Source of the DNA: Saturnia japonica | Lineage: Eukaryota > Arthropoda > Insecta > Lepidoptera > Saturniidae | NCBI GenBank assembly: GCA_033032175.1 | Contig: CM065320.1 | Location: 9,610,001-9,674,000 of the forward strand | DNA length: 64,000 bases | Direction: 5' to 3' | In this document: piece after piece, positions 1-10,879 of the stretch | How positions within the stretch are numbered: the stretch's first letter is position 1 | Layout: each line of letters begins with the position of its first letter | Made by a program: the position numbers and the translations under genes | Notes under the pieces: model-generated | The model's input: the letters and a program-made list of their open reading frames with translations, nothing else | Database searches by the model: none | Told to the model about the DNA's origin: nothing

Positions 1-1725
1 TACTAAAATGTTTCACATCTGCCGGGCGTCCCGTGACGGCCAACTTTTTTTAAATGGAAAAGATTTCGACACCTTAGGAACATATACGGGGCGACCGTCT
101 TACCTTAAGTATCATTAGGTCGTTTTTCATGAAATTAATTTTAGTGAAATTATTCAGGTGTAGTATTTCCTAAAATTGACGAAAAATCTATTATACGTAA
201 ATCAACTCAGAGTTATGTTAGTAAGCTATTAGAGTAACTGCAGAAGTGACTACTCGCATTCTTCTTTCTATTTACTAGCAGAGTGATATGATATTTTTAA
301 TGCCCGCGGCTACCTATGTTCCTTCAGTAAAAAAATCTTTCGCATAACTTCTATAGATTTATTCTGGTAGCTGCAATTGAGAGCCAATTTCTCTAGGTTT
401 ATCGTGTTACTATCTTTGGCCGCAACTTTAAAAAATACTGTTCTTTATTTTCTCAATTCTCAATTCGAATGTATATTTTTTTAATGAACCGACTTAATTT
501 TTTTTTTTTGGAAAGCGTGTTCCGCTTATTTGTTTCCATTTTAATATCATTGACATTGATTGGACCTTCAACTTCGAAGATACACCAGGGAACTCCTAAA
601 AATCATTAAAGTTGGTTTTATTTTTTTAAACATTGTCTTGTAAAAAAAAACATTTCATTATTTTAAATAATTGCCAAAACATCTATCTTAAATAATAATG
701 CTACCGTAAGACAATTCCTCATATCTCCTATGAATTTCGTACTTTTAATTAAGACAACACACTTTGAAATGTATGATACTTATATTATAGTTTTATTAAT
801 GTTTGATAACTATCAACAACCTATTTAAATAGTATATTGATTTGTTAATATTTAAATACTGTATGAAATACGAGCAGGCATGTAGTGCTGAGTGCAGCCA
901 CGCGATCAACCGACCGAGACCGCACCGCTCGTAAGTTTTCGAAACTTTCAATTGTTGGTGACAATGATGCAAATGTAAGTGACTGCTTTTCGACAACAGT
1001 TTTATTATTTGTAAAAGATGTCTGTATAGTAATAATGTTCAACTGACAAACATTTTTTACTAATTAAAAAAATGTTTTGTTGATTTGAATAACACCCCAC
1101 AGTAAGTTACAAACGTGAAATTTTACCACCGTTTCGAAACTACTGTCATATTTAAAATCACTAGCTAAGCTAGCAGGTAACTCAGTGGTAATTATTTTAT
1201 GCATAATAATAATCATAATCAATGTAAGTGTGATGCTGTTAATAGCGTCGGGCAATATACATAAGGTAACATGACTATAAAAGACGTCACTGTCGCCTCG
1301 CAACTAAACATGGTAAGCCGGGTGGCAGCGCGCGCACGCTCCGTGCCCTCCCCGGTCGATACTACGCCAGACTCCATTTTTTTTTATATTCTCTCCCGTC
1401 ACCAATTGCATAATAAAAAACATATCCAATAATTACAAAACGCAATTGAATTCATACATGTTCAAGGTTTTTAAATTAAATGCATTTTTTAAAGTTTCAA
1501 TAGAAGATCACAAGCACACGTCATTATATTTCAAATGAATGATTGGTCTTGCGTCAGTACACAAATAAATAATAGGCATTCTTCTAAAGTTTCCCTATAA
1601 TTAACTGTTAAGATAGCTATTATTAATAACTGTTAATGAAATAATAATAACATGATAATTTAGCTACTCAAGAAATAACGGTTTTTTGTAAATTACTAAT
1701 TTAAAAGTACAGAAAAGGGTATTTT
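1..1725. other. mam intron, no gene seen
   Basis: AT-rich DNA on the 3' side of the last visible mam exon (mam is on the minus strand, so this is its third visible intron). I see no exon with splice borders. Two short GC-richer patches lie near 880-930 and 1310-1375. One dispersed repeat copy (455-628) is listed separately. Confidence 0.5.
455..628 (+). repeat. Dispersed repeat, copy 1 of 3
   Basis: Starts near CAATTCGAATG and carries the core CTTCAACTTCGAAGATACAC, followed by CAGGGAACTC. The same order of blocks recurs at 23940-24130 (plus) and 9240-9420 (minus). No coding potential and no clear terminal repeats; the family is unnamed here. Confidence 0.6.
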
Positions 1726-2526
1726 GAAGTGAAACTTCTTTATCGACGTATGGGAGAAATTTTGTAGCAATCGTCACGTTTTTCGGTAACGCGCCATGTT
1801 GCTTTTTTTATCAAAGTTTAGTATAGTGACGTAAAGAATATAATGTAATATATTATAATAATAACAACAATATATTAGTTTTGAAGTTTGGTTTGAAATA
1901 AGAATAACAATATATTAATTTGAAAGTGATAAAATAAGACTTATTCAAATTTAAGTGAATTTACAAGAAAAGTGAGAGTGATTATATATTTCGTTTTATA
2001 AATTCAACACGTATGAGCATGATTTTAATATTTATTTGAGTTTAACCTCACTTTTTGATTGTAAGTATCAGTGAATGTATATAAATCTGTTAAAATTAGC
2101 AAGTATTAATAAATATGACTGTAAATCTAGTGAACATTATTAATTATAAAAACAATAAAAATATGTATACGTACATCTTTTTTAATTAGTCGTTTTTAAT
2201 GATTTATTTATTCATTAAAATTTTATAAAATCGTTGTATTTCTACAAGATTAACTGTCATCATATAATTGTATTACTTTGAAAAGATAATTCCAATTATT
2301 TATTCATAACTTGTAAATATAATACAATAAATAAATAGCAATGATATTATAATAAGAACAATGATAAAATAAATTACTCATTAATTGTATGCATGTCTAT
2401 AATAATAAAATAGCTTTAATTTAATACGAAAAAAATTGTTTTTCTTAAGGCTTAAGCCTTATCTACCCCATTTTCGTGAAGTTGCAAATAGTAGAAAAAT
2501 GATATGTCATAAAGAAGTTTCACTTC
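1726..2526. repeat. Non-autonomous element with 18-bp inverted ends
   Basis: The 18 bp at 1726-1743 (GAAGTGAAACTTCTTTAT) recur as an exact reverse complement at 2509-2526, about 800 bp apart. The interior is AT-rich and non-coding. This is the form of a MITE-like DNA transposon. I could not fix a target duplication, so the outer borders may be some bases off. Confidence 0.55.
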
Positions 2527-3248
2527 TTACCTGTGTACTCCTGGTACACACACACATTTTTTTGTTAATAAATCGAAAAATCAGTATTTTTACACTAGGA
2601 TTTATTTAACATTGCGTAACGTGATTTACGTTGTCATCGTGTTGGTGAAATAATTAGACTGATGGATTGGTAATCTTATGTTTTCTAGTTTGCGCCTCAT
2701 CAAATTACCCATAAACTATGTAGAATTCGCTTACGCTGACTTATTTGAGTTAAATTACTAAAATGACAATATAGGCTTATATTTAATGAAAATGTCATGG
2801 ATCCTGGATGTTCAACAGATGTTCATGTTTTACCGCCATCAGAACTACAAATATCTTTAAGATTGAAATCGTCAATACGTCGTGGGTTGCTGCTTCGATT
2901 AACCCTGAGCCTTCCCTTGAGAAGAAGCCTTTACCCAGCCGTGGAAAATCGACCTGCAGATCAGTATCATTATTTATTTTTACAGATCTAAGTATCTGTC
3001 TCGGTTCGAAAAAACCGGTTCGTGAACTAGAACTGACTACACGTTAGCCGGTATCGTCAAACAATGGCAAGCTTCACGGACTTGAAAGGTTCGTGAACTC
3101 ATCCACGGATCTAAATCAAGTGGATGTATCCTTAATTTTGGTTTTATATTTCCATGCGATACGACACGTGTTTAATTATTATTCCTGTTACTATGTTATT
3201 ATAACGAATATTTAATATAATTAATGAAGTATGAGAGGATTGACGTAC
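2527..3248. other. mam intron, no gene seen
   Basis: Intronic DNA directly after the donor of mam exon 3 (read on the minus strand). Short open frames at 2797-3047 have no recognisable domain, start context or splice support. Confidence 0.45.
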
Positions 3249-3989
3249 CTGTAAGTTGTGGTGTGGCTGTGTTAGGTGCAACTGCTGTTGTTGTGTCATA
3301 TGCAGATGTTCGATGGGAGGCGGCGCAGGTCGCGGCCTGTACCCGTACCCCCGGTACCGCGGCCACTCACCGCCCGCCGCCTGTTGGTGTTGCTCTGCCA
3401 TGTGTTTCAACGTTTGCGCGGCAGGTGACATCTCACTGCCTCCGTAAGATCTCGGAACCGATTCGCTCTCCGGAGATTCAAAACCGATTCCCGTACCGTT
3501 ATATTTCCCGCCATCCAAATCGAAATCCTTCATAAACTCGGGATATCCCGATATCTCAGTGATGAGGTCCTCGAAAGTGTCATCGCCGTCGTCCTCTCCT
3601 ATGAGATCGGCCAATCCTGGGAAAGCTGATGCGGCGTCACGCTCTAAGGCTGCTGCACATTCGTCAAGACCAACAAATTCATCGTCAGCGATTTCAGATT
3701 TACATTCGGCCTTGCATTCTCGTTCACAGTCGAGCGGGGTGGACACTCGCGGAGGTGGCTGCGGTGGTGGTGGTGAATTAGATGTTTTCACAGCATTAGC
3801 TAGCGCTTTCACGGTCACGTTGGTTGATATCTGCTGCGGTTGCGAGTCAGCAGCGGATGTAGTAAACTCCAGCTGCTGGACTATTTCGACGGAGAACTTA
3901 GTGAGCGCTTCACCAGGAATACTTCCTCCTCCAACGCCACATTGAAGTTTCGCTGGAGGTTCGTAATCACCGCAACCGAACTTTTGTTG
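3249..3989 (-). CDS. mam: mastermind, third visible coding exon
   Basis: A 741-nt exon (247 codons, phase 0 at both ends) encoding residues 94-340 of the visible protein. Mastermind is a nuclear Notch co-activator that joins the NICD-CSL complex and recruits transcription machinery. The acceptor reads TTCTAG|CAACAA at 3990/3989 and the donor TTACAG|GTACGT at 3249/3248. The block [15 protein letters not shown], then [14 protein letters not shown], matches the conserved insect Mastermind segment after MamL-1. It is followed by a proline run, an acidic stretch ([19 protein letters not shown]), the motif [16 protein letters not shown] and a QQQQ/histidine-rich tail. The acidic part is a likely activation region (inference). 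The frame is open throughout. Coding continues left of the window, because Mastermind proteins are usually over 1000 residues long. Plus-strand open frames here are shadows. Confidence 0.93.
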
Positions 3990-4101
3990 CTAGAACAAAA
4001 TAATAAACATCGTTAATCATCACATATATTGTAGTTGTTACACCATACATTGTATTAGTTTCCTTTTACCAGTAACGCGGCCATGACTGTCATCACATCA
4101 T

Positions 4102-4645
4102 TATACTATTTCCATTTCTTTACTTTCTCGATGACAGTTCTAATTTGATAGTTGTAGTGTTGTGACCAAATAAGTAATGATATCGATCGCATATATTTAT
4201 TATATTTTGAGCAATTAGACAAATACAACAAAATAAATAAATAAAGATAACCTGTCGTTATAATTATTTCGTTTTATTGTCGAGTACCTACCTATACCTA
4301 CTTATTTTACAACAGCTTCGAAAATTTGAAGAAGTTGGCATTATCAATCAAGAATTAATACGTGTAACATCTTGTATTGAAATATAATATTAGTTAATAA
4401 ATTTGCACAAAAGTATCCGGCAGTAGTTTAGTTTCTTACATTTTGTAAAAAAATATCGGGTCTGTTATCGTGTTACGTTTATCGATATAGCTCCATCCCT
4501 ATCAGTTTCTCCGACTCTTGTATAACCTTGTACGTGTGTACACGTCATATTTTTATAAAATAATGCATACATAACGTAAAAAAGACGGTCGTTCAAGTTT
4601 TCACAGGAGCTGTCATCGAGAAAATAAAGAAATGGAAATGGTATA
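4102..4645. repeat. MITE-like element with ~35-bp inverted ends
   Basis: About 36 bp at 4102-4138 (core CATTTCTTTA, TTTCTCGATGACAG) recur inverted at 4609-4645 with about three mismatches. The interior of roughly 470 bp has no coding frame. It lies in the mam intron between exons 2 and 3. The superfamily is not assigned. Confidence 0.6.
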
Positions 4646-6039
4646 GCAACAATGTATTATAATAATTTGATATCTTCTGTTTCGGACGACTTGACTTTGT
4701 AATTATTAAGTGCCTTTAACTGAAACACCTACATAATAATATATAACTTTCATGTGCGTACTCATTAACCCTATGTAATATAATATTATAGTGAAATGTA
4801 ACTTAACAATTCTATAATTAATTATTTAACCTAGGATGTATCATTTACGGCTTGTGTTCGACGCACTCTCCCTACTTAATTTTCTTCACTTCGCTCGGTC
4901 TTCAGACGTCATTAGTATTCATGTCGCAACTAAACAGCACTCGTCAAATTTGTTTGACTGATAACGTTTCTTAAATCGTACGTTAGCTGTGTAGACACTA
5001 TTCTTATCATTGGCATTTTTCTCAAAGATTCAAATCTCGAAACGTTAAAGACATATAAATACAATATGAAAAGACAACAAACAAATGATCTTCCATTTGT
5101 ATTGTTCTTTTCCTTGTGGTACTTCTTCGATTTAAGTTAATTTTATCATGTGTGCGGCAAGATTAAATATTCATTCTAAGAACTCAAATACCTAGACATT
5201 CGAACGAAAGAAGCAAGTTATTTGTAAACACACCGCAAGATAATCTGTATATCAAACAAAAGCAATAGCTGCAGTTACACTATAGATTCTACCTTCCTAC
5301 CTTGTGAGAGGTACCTAGCATACTGTGTCATGGAAAGTACTTAGGTAAATAATGTTATTACGAAGGATACAAAGTATGTATATGTATGAACGTAGCTAGT
5401 AAACTAAACAATTTAATCACGTGTGTGCATGTCACGTGGTCGCTAACAATGAAACACTACATTATTTATTTCCCAACGCACAGTTTTAAAAATATTTTAA
5501 ATACCTAGATGTATCATTACTATATGTAAAACCACATTAGTTATTTTGTCAGTCATCCGCAATTAAGAAAACGTAGTTATGTTTCGATCTTTAAAAAGTC
5601 CCAGATGTATGTCTTGTAGCACTCCAGACCTGGATAATAACTTCCTTGGAATATAATTCTCGACAAACACTATATGAGTTTTGTATGCGAGGTATCACTA
5701 TTGGCTACAGCAATTATTCAAACTCCTGTATTAAATACCTTGTAGTTAAAATTCAGCAAGTAATCTTTCAACGACTTTGTTGAAAGCATTGATAAAATCG
5801 GAAAAAACAATATCTATTATTATTATCTATTTATACTTGTGTTTCAATACTAATTATTTATAGCTAGCTTATACAGGGTTATTGATAATTCGACGTATTC
5901 CCGTTAGGAGGTCATAGGGGTAAGTATTTGCGATAATTTTAGACGCCTTATGCATTATGTAAAAGTGAACTATTTTTTATTTACTTATCATATTTTTTAG
6001 CTTTTTTCAAAATAAGTCAAAAATGCAATATCAAAAATT
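4646..6039. other. mam intron, nothing recognised
   Basis: AT-rich non-coding DNA. No exon, RNA gene or clear repeat end was seen. Part of it may belong to the dispersed repeat that follows. Confidence 0.4.
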
Positions 6040-6376
6040 TATTTCTATTATATTGTCTCTTATACATAAGCCACAATAAACTATTTTATAACAAACAATT
6101 GTTAAAAATTAAAAAGTGATTTATGAACATAATTTTTAGGCATGGCATATTAATTCTTACGAACAAAAGTAACTTCATCATTAAAAAAAATTTATGAAGA
6201 TAAATATTGCTCTTTATAACATGTTATTTGAACACATAGTTTAGGAGGTGATGAAAAATTAAAATAATTTGTACTTGCGACAAGAACAATAATTATGATA
6301 GACTACTCAGGTGCGTTGGCGGTGCGGTGTTTGTCGTATAAAATGAACACGGGTGAAACCGTAGGGCACAGCTAGT
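6040..6376 (-). repeat. Dispersed repeat ending in CTAGCTGTGCCCTACGG
   Basis: Read on the minus strand it begins GAACTAGCTGTGCCCTACGG and continues into text shared with 31812-32240, including the segment around ATAACATGTTATAAAGAG and GGCTTATGTATAAGAG. The two copies lie in opposite orientations. The CTAGCTGTGCCC head is shared with the ~500-bp Helitron-like family, but the body differs. Confidence 0.55.
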
Positions 6377-6427
6377 TCTAAAATTAAAATAAGCTAAGTT
6401 ACTCCTTATATAATCAGCTAAATATTA

Positions 6428-7709
6428 GGTCTTTACCTATGATATTAACGTTTTGTATAAAAAAATTGAAACGATTTTTTTTCATGTTCTTTTTATTTGT
6501 ATTAATCGAAGTAATCACCCATGCAATCAATGCATCTTTGCCAGCGCAGTGGCAGTTTATTGATGCCCGTCTTAAAGAAATCAGCTGGACGGGAGGCAAC
6601 AAATTCTTCAAAGGCATTTTGTACTGCCTCTCGGGTATTGAATTTTTTTCACGCCAAGGAGTTATCCAAATTCTGGAAAAAGTAGTAGTCTGTAGGCGCA
6701 AGGTCTGGTGAGTAGGGCGGACGACGGAGAACTTCCAACCTCAGTTCTTGAAACTTGGAACACCGTCTGCTGTGCAGTATGAGGTCGCGCGTTGTCGTGC
6801 AGGAGCAGCGGAGACAAGCGATTGACCAATGCTGGTTGGAGATGTGCCAGCTTCTTCATCATTGTGTTCAGTTCTTCACAGTACACATCTGCAGTAATGC
6901 TCACCCCGTTTGGTAAGAAGCTGTGATGAATCACACCGGCGCTAGACCACCAAACAGTGACCATCACTTTTCTAGGGGTAAGTTTTCGTTTAGAGCATTG
7001 TTTAGGTACTGAACCAGGATCCAACCAACTTGCTGAGCGCTTGCGGTTATCAAACAGAATCCATTTTTCATCGCAGGTAACAATGCGGTTCAAAATTCCT
7101 TCATTTGTGTGTCTGTTGAGCAGTGTAAGGCATGTCTCGACGCGTACCTCGTGCTGGCGATCATTGAGTTCGTGGGGCACCCATTTGTCAAGCTTTTTTA
7201 CCTTGCTAATTTGACGCAAATGGACCAATATTGTTTTGACGCTAACGTCGAAAGCTGCTGCTAATTCAGCCGTAGATTGTGAATCATCAGCTTCCACAAT
7301 TACCTTTAATTCTTCATTGTCGACCAAAGTCTTCGGACGACCGCGAGGTTCATTTTTCAGGTCGAAATTCCCAGAACGGAAGCGATCAAACCAATAACAG
7401 GTGGTTGGTTGGTTTGTAGTGTTAGCTCCATAAACGTCGTTGATGTTGCGTGCAGCTTGTGCCGCGTTGCTGCCACGACGGTACTCATATTCCATAATTA
7501 CTCGAATTTTTAACGTATCCATGATGACAAAAAAGATTGAAATGCGATGAAAATGTAACACTAATCAATAAACAAATGACTACTTTTGGAAAAAGAATTC
7601 CATGTTTTTAAAATAAAATTCATTTGAAATTAGAATTCTTAGCCAAACAAAAATTATTTTGATTTGAAATGGCCAGTACTGCAGAACGGCAATTTCATAG
7701 GTAAAGACC
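6428..7709 (-). mobile_element. mariner transposon, broken copy A
   Basis: A 1282-bp mariner element with inverted ends of about 30 bp (outermost GGTCTTTACCTATGA) flanked by TA at 6426-6427 and 7710-7711. It is close to identical along its length to the element at 40164-41442, and both have the transposase on the minus strand. The left inverted repeat carries a few changes (GATATTAACG where copy B has GAAATTGCCG). It lies inside the mam intron between exons 2 and 3. Confidence 0.92.
6502..7522 (-). pseudogene. mariner transposase, frameshifted
   Basis: Cut-and-paste transposase of the mariner family. The helix-turn-helix part and the first catalytic aspartate (TCDEKW), then WWSSAGVIHHSF and LLHDNARPHT (second aspartate), are in one frame. 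Relative to copy B, a one-base insertion near 6758-6764 moves the third aspartate region (SPDLAP) out of frame. A TAA at 6502-6504 also ends the protein three codons early. So the copy cannot make a complete enzyme, although its ends could still be mobilised by copy B (inference). Confidence 0.9.
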
Positions 7710-7711
7710 TA

Positions 7712-8109
7712 TTATCAGCTAGTTATAAAATCTAAAAAATTTTAAATTAAAATGATAAATTCAAATGTAGATAATGCGACATTTTTTTTATTTATAGGTA
7801 CCTTCTGTAATTTTAATGCCTGCGTAGAAACCTATGTAACCACATCAAAACAGTCTAGGGATATTTTGTCTAAAGTTCTTATATTAATAATATTATGGCC
7901 GGTTTTAAAATCTTTTGAAAAAAAACTTATTTTGTAGGCCATTTTGGACGATTCCAAATTTGAAAAAATAAACTATGTAAAACAAAAAGATTTGCGCGGC
8001 ATATCTTTAGCGAAGTTCGAAGGTTTCAATTTAGCTACGGTAACTTTTGGTATCAAATTAAGGTTTTATAACAAGTTAGTAGTTAATTTTGAATTTATGT
8101 CAATGTATG
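7712..8109. other. Intronic spacer, nothing recognised
   Basis: Two 60-residue open frames lie here (7752-7937 and 7944-8132) but show no family motif, and composition is AT-rich. It may be the 5' flank of the Tc1-like relic that follows. Confidence 0.35.
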
Positions 8110-9115
8110 CATCATACAGCAGCGCCATTTAACGAGAGAGGAAAAGGGCATGCTCCAAGCTGAGGCTACTCAACGGAGTATTGCTGAGGCGATAGGAAAA
8201 AACATAACGTGATATCAAGATTATAGTCACCTAATCGTGCTACTTATGAAGTGGCTTCATGATACCCAGGTGAGAAGCGCATAACAACCCAACGACAAAC
8301 TGATTTTTGTAAGTTGTCGCGAGAAGACAACCAAATGTTACGGCCATGCTACTGGTTCAAAGGTTCTAATCAGAAACCAGTCGCTTGTGAGTAACCAAAC
8401 TGTGAGGAGAAAATTGCATAAAGCTAACCTTCATCCTCGTAGACCGCTTCGTATTCTAGCACTACGCCGAGGAAATCGTGAACGAAGATTACAATGGGCT
8501 CGTGGACATTTGCTCTGGGAAGACAGCCAGTAGTTTGTAGTGCTGTTTACCGATAAGTCCTGATTCGGTTTCCATCCCGAATCACGAAGAGTACACGTAT
8601 TATGATTTCCAGGTCGTGAGAGCCATCTTCAACACCCTCAGGAATTCCATCCATGCCACGGCGGGACAATTATGGTTTGGCGTTGGTGGAAGAACAGATC
8701 TCGTTTGGATTAGAAACCTCCATGACTGCTAAAAATATCGTAACCAGGTGCTAGTACCAATAGTCTACCCTCATCGACTACAAATGGAACAAGAATTTAC
8801 GCTTTTGAACGAAAACACCCGTCCGCACACAGCGCGAGTGGTGACTAGCTGGCTGCAGGAGCACGACGTATCAGTCTTAGACTGACCCACGCAATCGCCA
8901 CACCTAAAACCCCATAGACCACGCGTGGGACATGCTCCTAAAAAGGGCTTTGAATAATTTTCCTGCAAACATTGCGACTGAAGAGAAACTTTTTTGTCAT
9001 CTTAGCAGGACCTGGGACAATATCCCGCAACAAGACTTTGATGACTTGATTCAAAGCACGAAAAACCATTGCAGAACCGTTGTTAATGTCATGGGTACGT
9101 TCATTGACTACTGAT
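8110..9115 (+). pseudogene. Tc1-like transposase relic
   Basis: Fragments in all three plus frames resemble a Tc1-family transposase in the right order: NERRLQWARGHLLW near 8480-8520, a GTIMVWRWW block near 8655-8690, and NENTRPHTARVVTSWLQEHD near 8800-8865, which contains the second catalytic site. The asparagine in NTRPH sits where the family normally has Asp-Asn, so a catalytic residue is altered as well. Then come SPHLKP and a C-terminal tail to about 9115. Multiple stops and frameshifts make it a dead copy. Terminal repeats were not found. Confidence 0.75.
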
Positions 9116-9239
9116 TTTTCGCATAATTGCAAATAAAGGAATAATTTCGTTTTATTATTAACTTTTTGTTGAAAAACATATTCATCGTTAGTTTTACCAT
9201 TTTTGTTTTAGTCTGAAGTCTAGCCTGACAAATCAATTT

Positions 9240-9420
9240 TTATACAAAAAAGAAAACTAACTTCAATTATTTTCAAGACTTCCCTGGTATATCTTCGAAG
9301 TTGAAGGTTCAATGCCAATGAAACCAACCTTGAACAAAAAAAGAATCATCCAAATCGGTTCATAAACAAAGAAGTTGTAGGTGAAAATCCATAAAAAAAA
9401 CATTCGAATTAAGTAACCTC
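9240..9420 (-). repeat. Dispersed repeat, copy 2 of 3
   Basis: The reverse complement carries AATTCGAATG, then TTCAACTTCGAAGATATACC, as at 455-628 and 23940-24130. This is the longest and best kept of the three copies. Confidence 0.6.
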
Positions 9421-9719
9421 ACATCTTATTTTGAAGTCAGATAAAAATACATACATGTTGTATGTTATTATAAATAAAATACATTTTGAGTAAATTGAGA
9501 AAATCTGAAATATCCCTAGACGGTGTTGATGTGGGTGCATTAAATAGTTGTTTATTAAATATGTTTAACCTTTTGCATATATTATTTACTAGAATCGATT
9601 TAAAACAAAGGAAAAGTTAAATGGAATATTGAAATCCCCCTGATTGGTGAAAGTCTCCTCTTGCTCATGCACACACATCCTTACCAACGTGCACTGCTCT
9701 CACACAGAATTTAATCATT

Positions 9720-10200
9720 TTTACCCGGCTGCGCGACGCAAAGGAGGGTAACGTGTTTAACAGAATATGTATGTCTGTTCCTTTCTGGCGCTCTAGAGAC
9801 CAAACGCGTAGGCCGGATTTGATGATTCTTACGTCAATCGAATTGTCTTAATGCGAGTGCCACTAAATACATGACAGTAATCAAAATTCAATATGGCAGC
9901 AACCAAAACGCAATATTGTGAAAAAGTTATTCTTTTTGGTGCTCTAGAGACCAAAGGAGTGGGCCGATTTTGATGATTCTTACCTAGAATCATGAAAGGA
10001 GAAATGCCCATTCATGGTACTAAATTAGAGTACATTACAGTACAAAAAAGATATAATAACTCATGATTTGGGGGCACAGGTTAGCAAAGCAAACTACCGT
10101 ACCATCTTTTCTGGTAACATTTCGGCCTATTTTCACAACACTGTCTAGCAGCACCGGGTTATTTTAGAAGGATTAAATTTTGTTTACTAGGGGTACTTAA
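9720..10200. repeat. Repeat with two internal ~50-bp units
   Basis: Two related units, at about 9783-9832 and 9938-9982, share GCTCTAGAGACCAAA, GGCCGATTT and TGATGATTCTTAC. The region is non-coding and somewhat GC-richer than its flanks. The composition suggests a non-autonomous element, but I could not define its ends. Confidence 0.4.
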
Positions 10201-10234
10201 AGGAACTCTACAATTATTTTTTTTTTTTAAGTTT

Positions 10235-10738
10235 ATAGCTTCATTCATCTACACAATTAATAAAATTTAAGTGGCTGTTTGTAATGTCAAAATAACAGTT
10301 TTTTTACTAAATGCATATGAAAGTATATACGATAGCTATAACAAAAAGCCTAATTTTTAAATTTTGTTTGTCTGTCCGTTTGTTCCGGGTAATATCCGAA
10401 ACGGTTGGACCGATTTTGACGGGACTTTCACTGATAGATAGATGATGATATAAGGAGTAACTTATGCTACTTTTATTTTAGAAAAAGAATTAGGGTTCCG
10501 CACAACTAAAAAAAACTGGTCATGGTGAATCAATTCGGTTGCTTTAATGGCTTACGCTGACTAAACCATAAGAGATATAGCAAATTAATGTACTACACAA
10601 AAGTCCGGGAGAGTATACATCTATCTTCTAAGAAACACCCACAATAAGCATTTTTGTTTTTAAAATAGCCGGAAACGGGGAGCAAGGTTCGCGCGGGCAT
10701 TCTGTAGACCACGTGAGCGAAGCCACGGACACAGCTAG
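10235..10738 (-). repeat. Helitron-like non-autonomous element, near full length
   Basis: Read on the minus strand it starts TACTAGCTGTGTCCGTGGCT and runs through TCTACAGAATGC, a GTGAAAGTCCCGTCAAAATC core and a run of CAGACAAAC to a TGACATTACAAACAGCCAC end. The same block order occurs at 15060-15532 and 36892-37415, with fragments elsewhere. The CTAGT-type end and the absence of inverted repeats fit the Helitron-like (Lep1-type) elements known from Lepidoptera. That assignment is from memory of the family. Confidence 0.65.
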
Positions 10739-10879
10739 TAAGTAATAAAAAATAATACGACAATGTTATTATAGTACAATTTATTAAAATAACAAAATGA
10801 AATTTAAAAAAATGTTACATTATAATTAAATCGTTAAATTTGCAATTGTTACAAACTACGAAATATAAATACACCGAAA

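Noticed and set aside
3224..3945. Plus-strand open frames of 63-128 codons
   Set aside because: They lie opposite mam exon 3, whose minus-strand frame has conserved protein sequence and proper splice sites; the plus frames are shadows.
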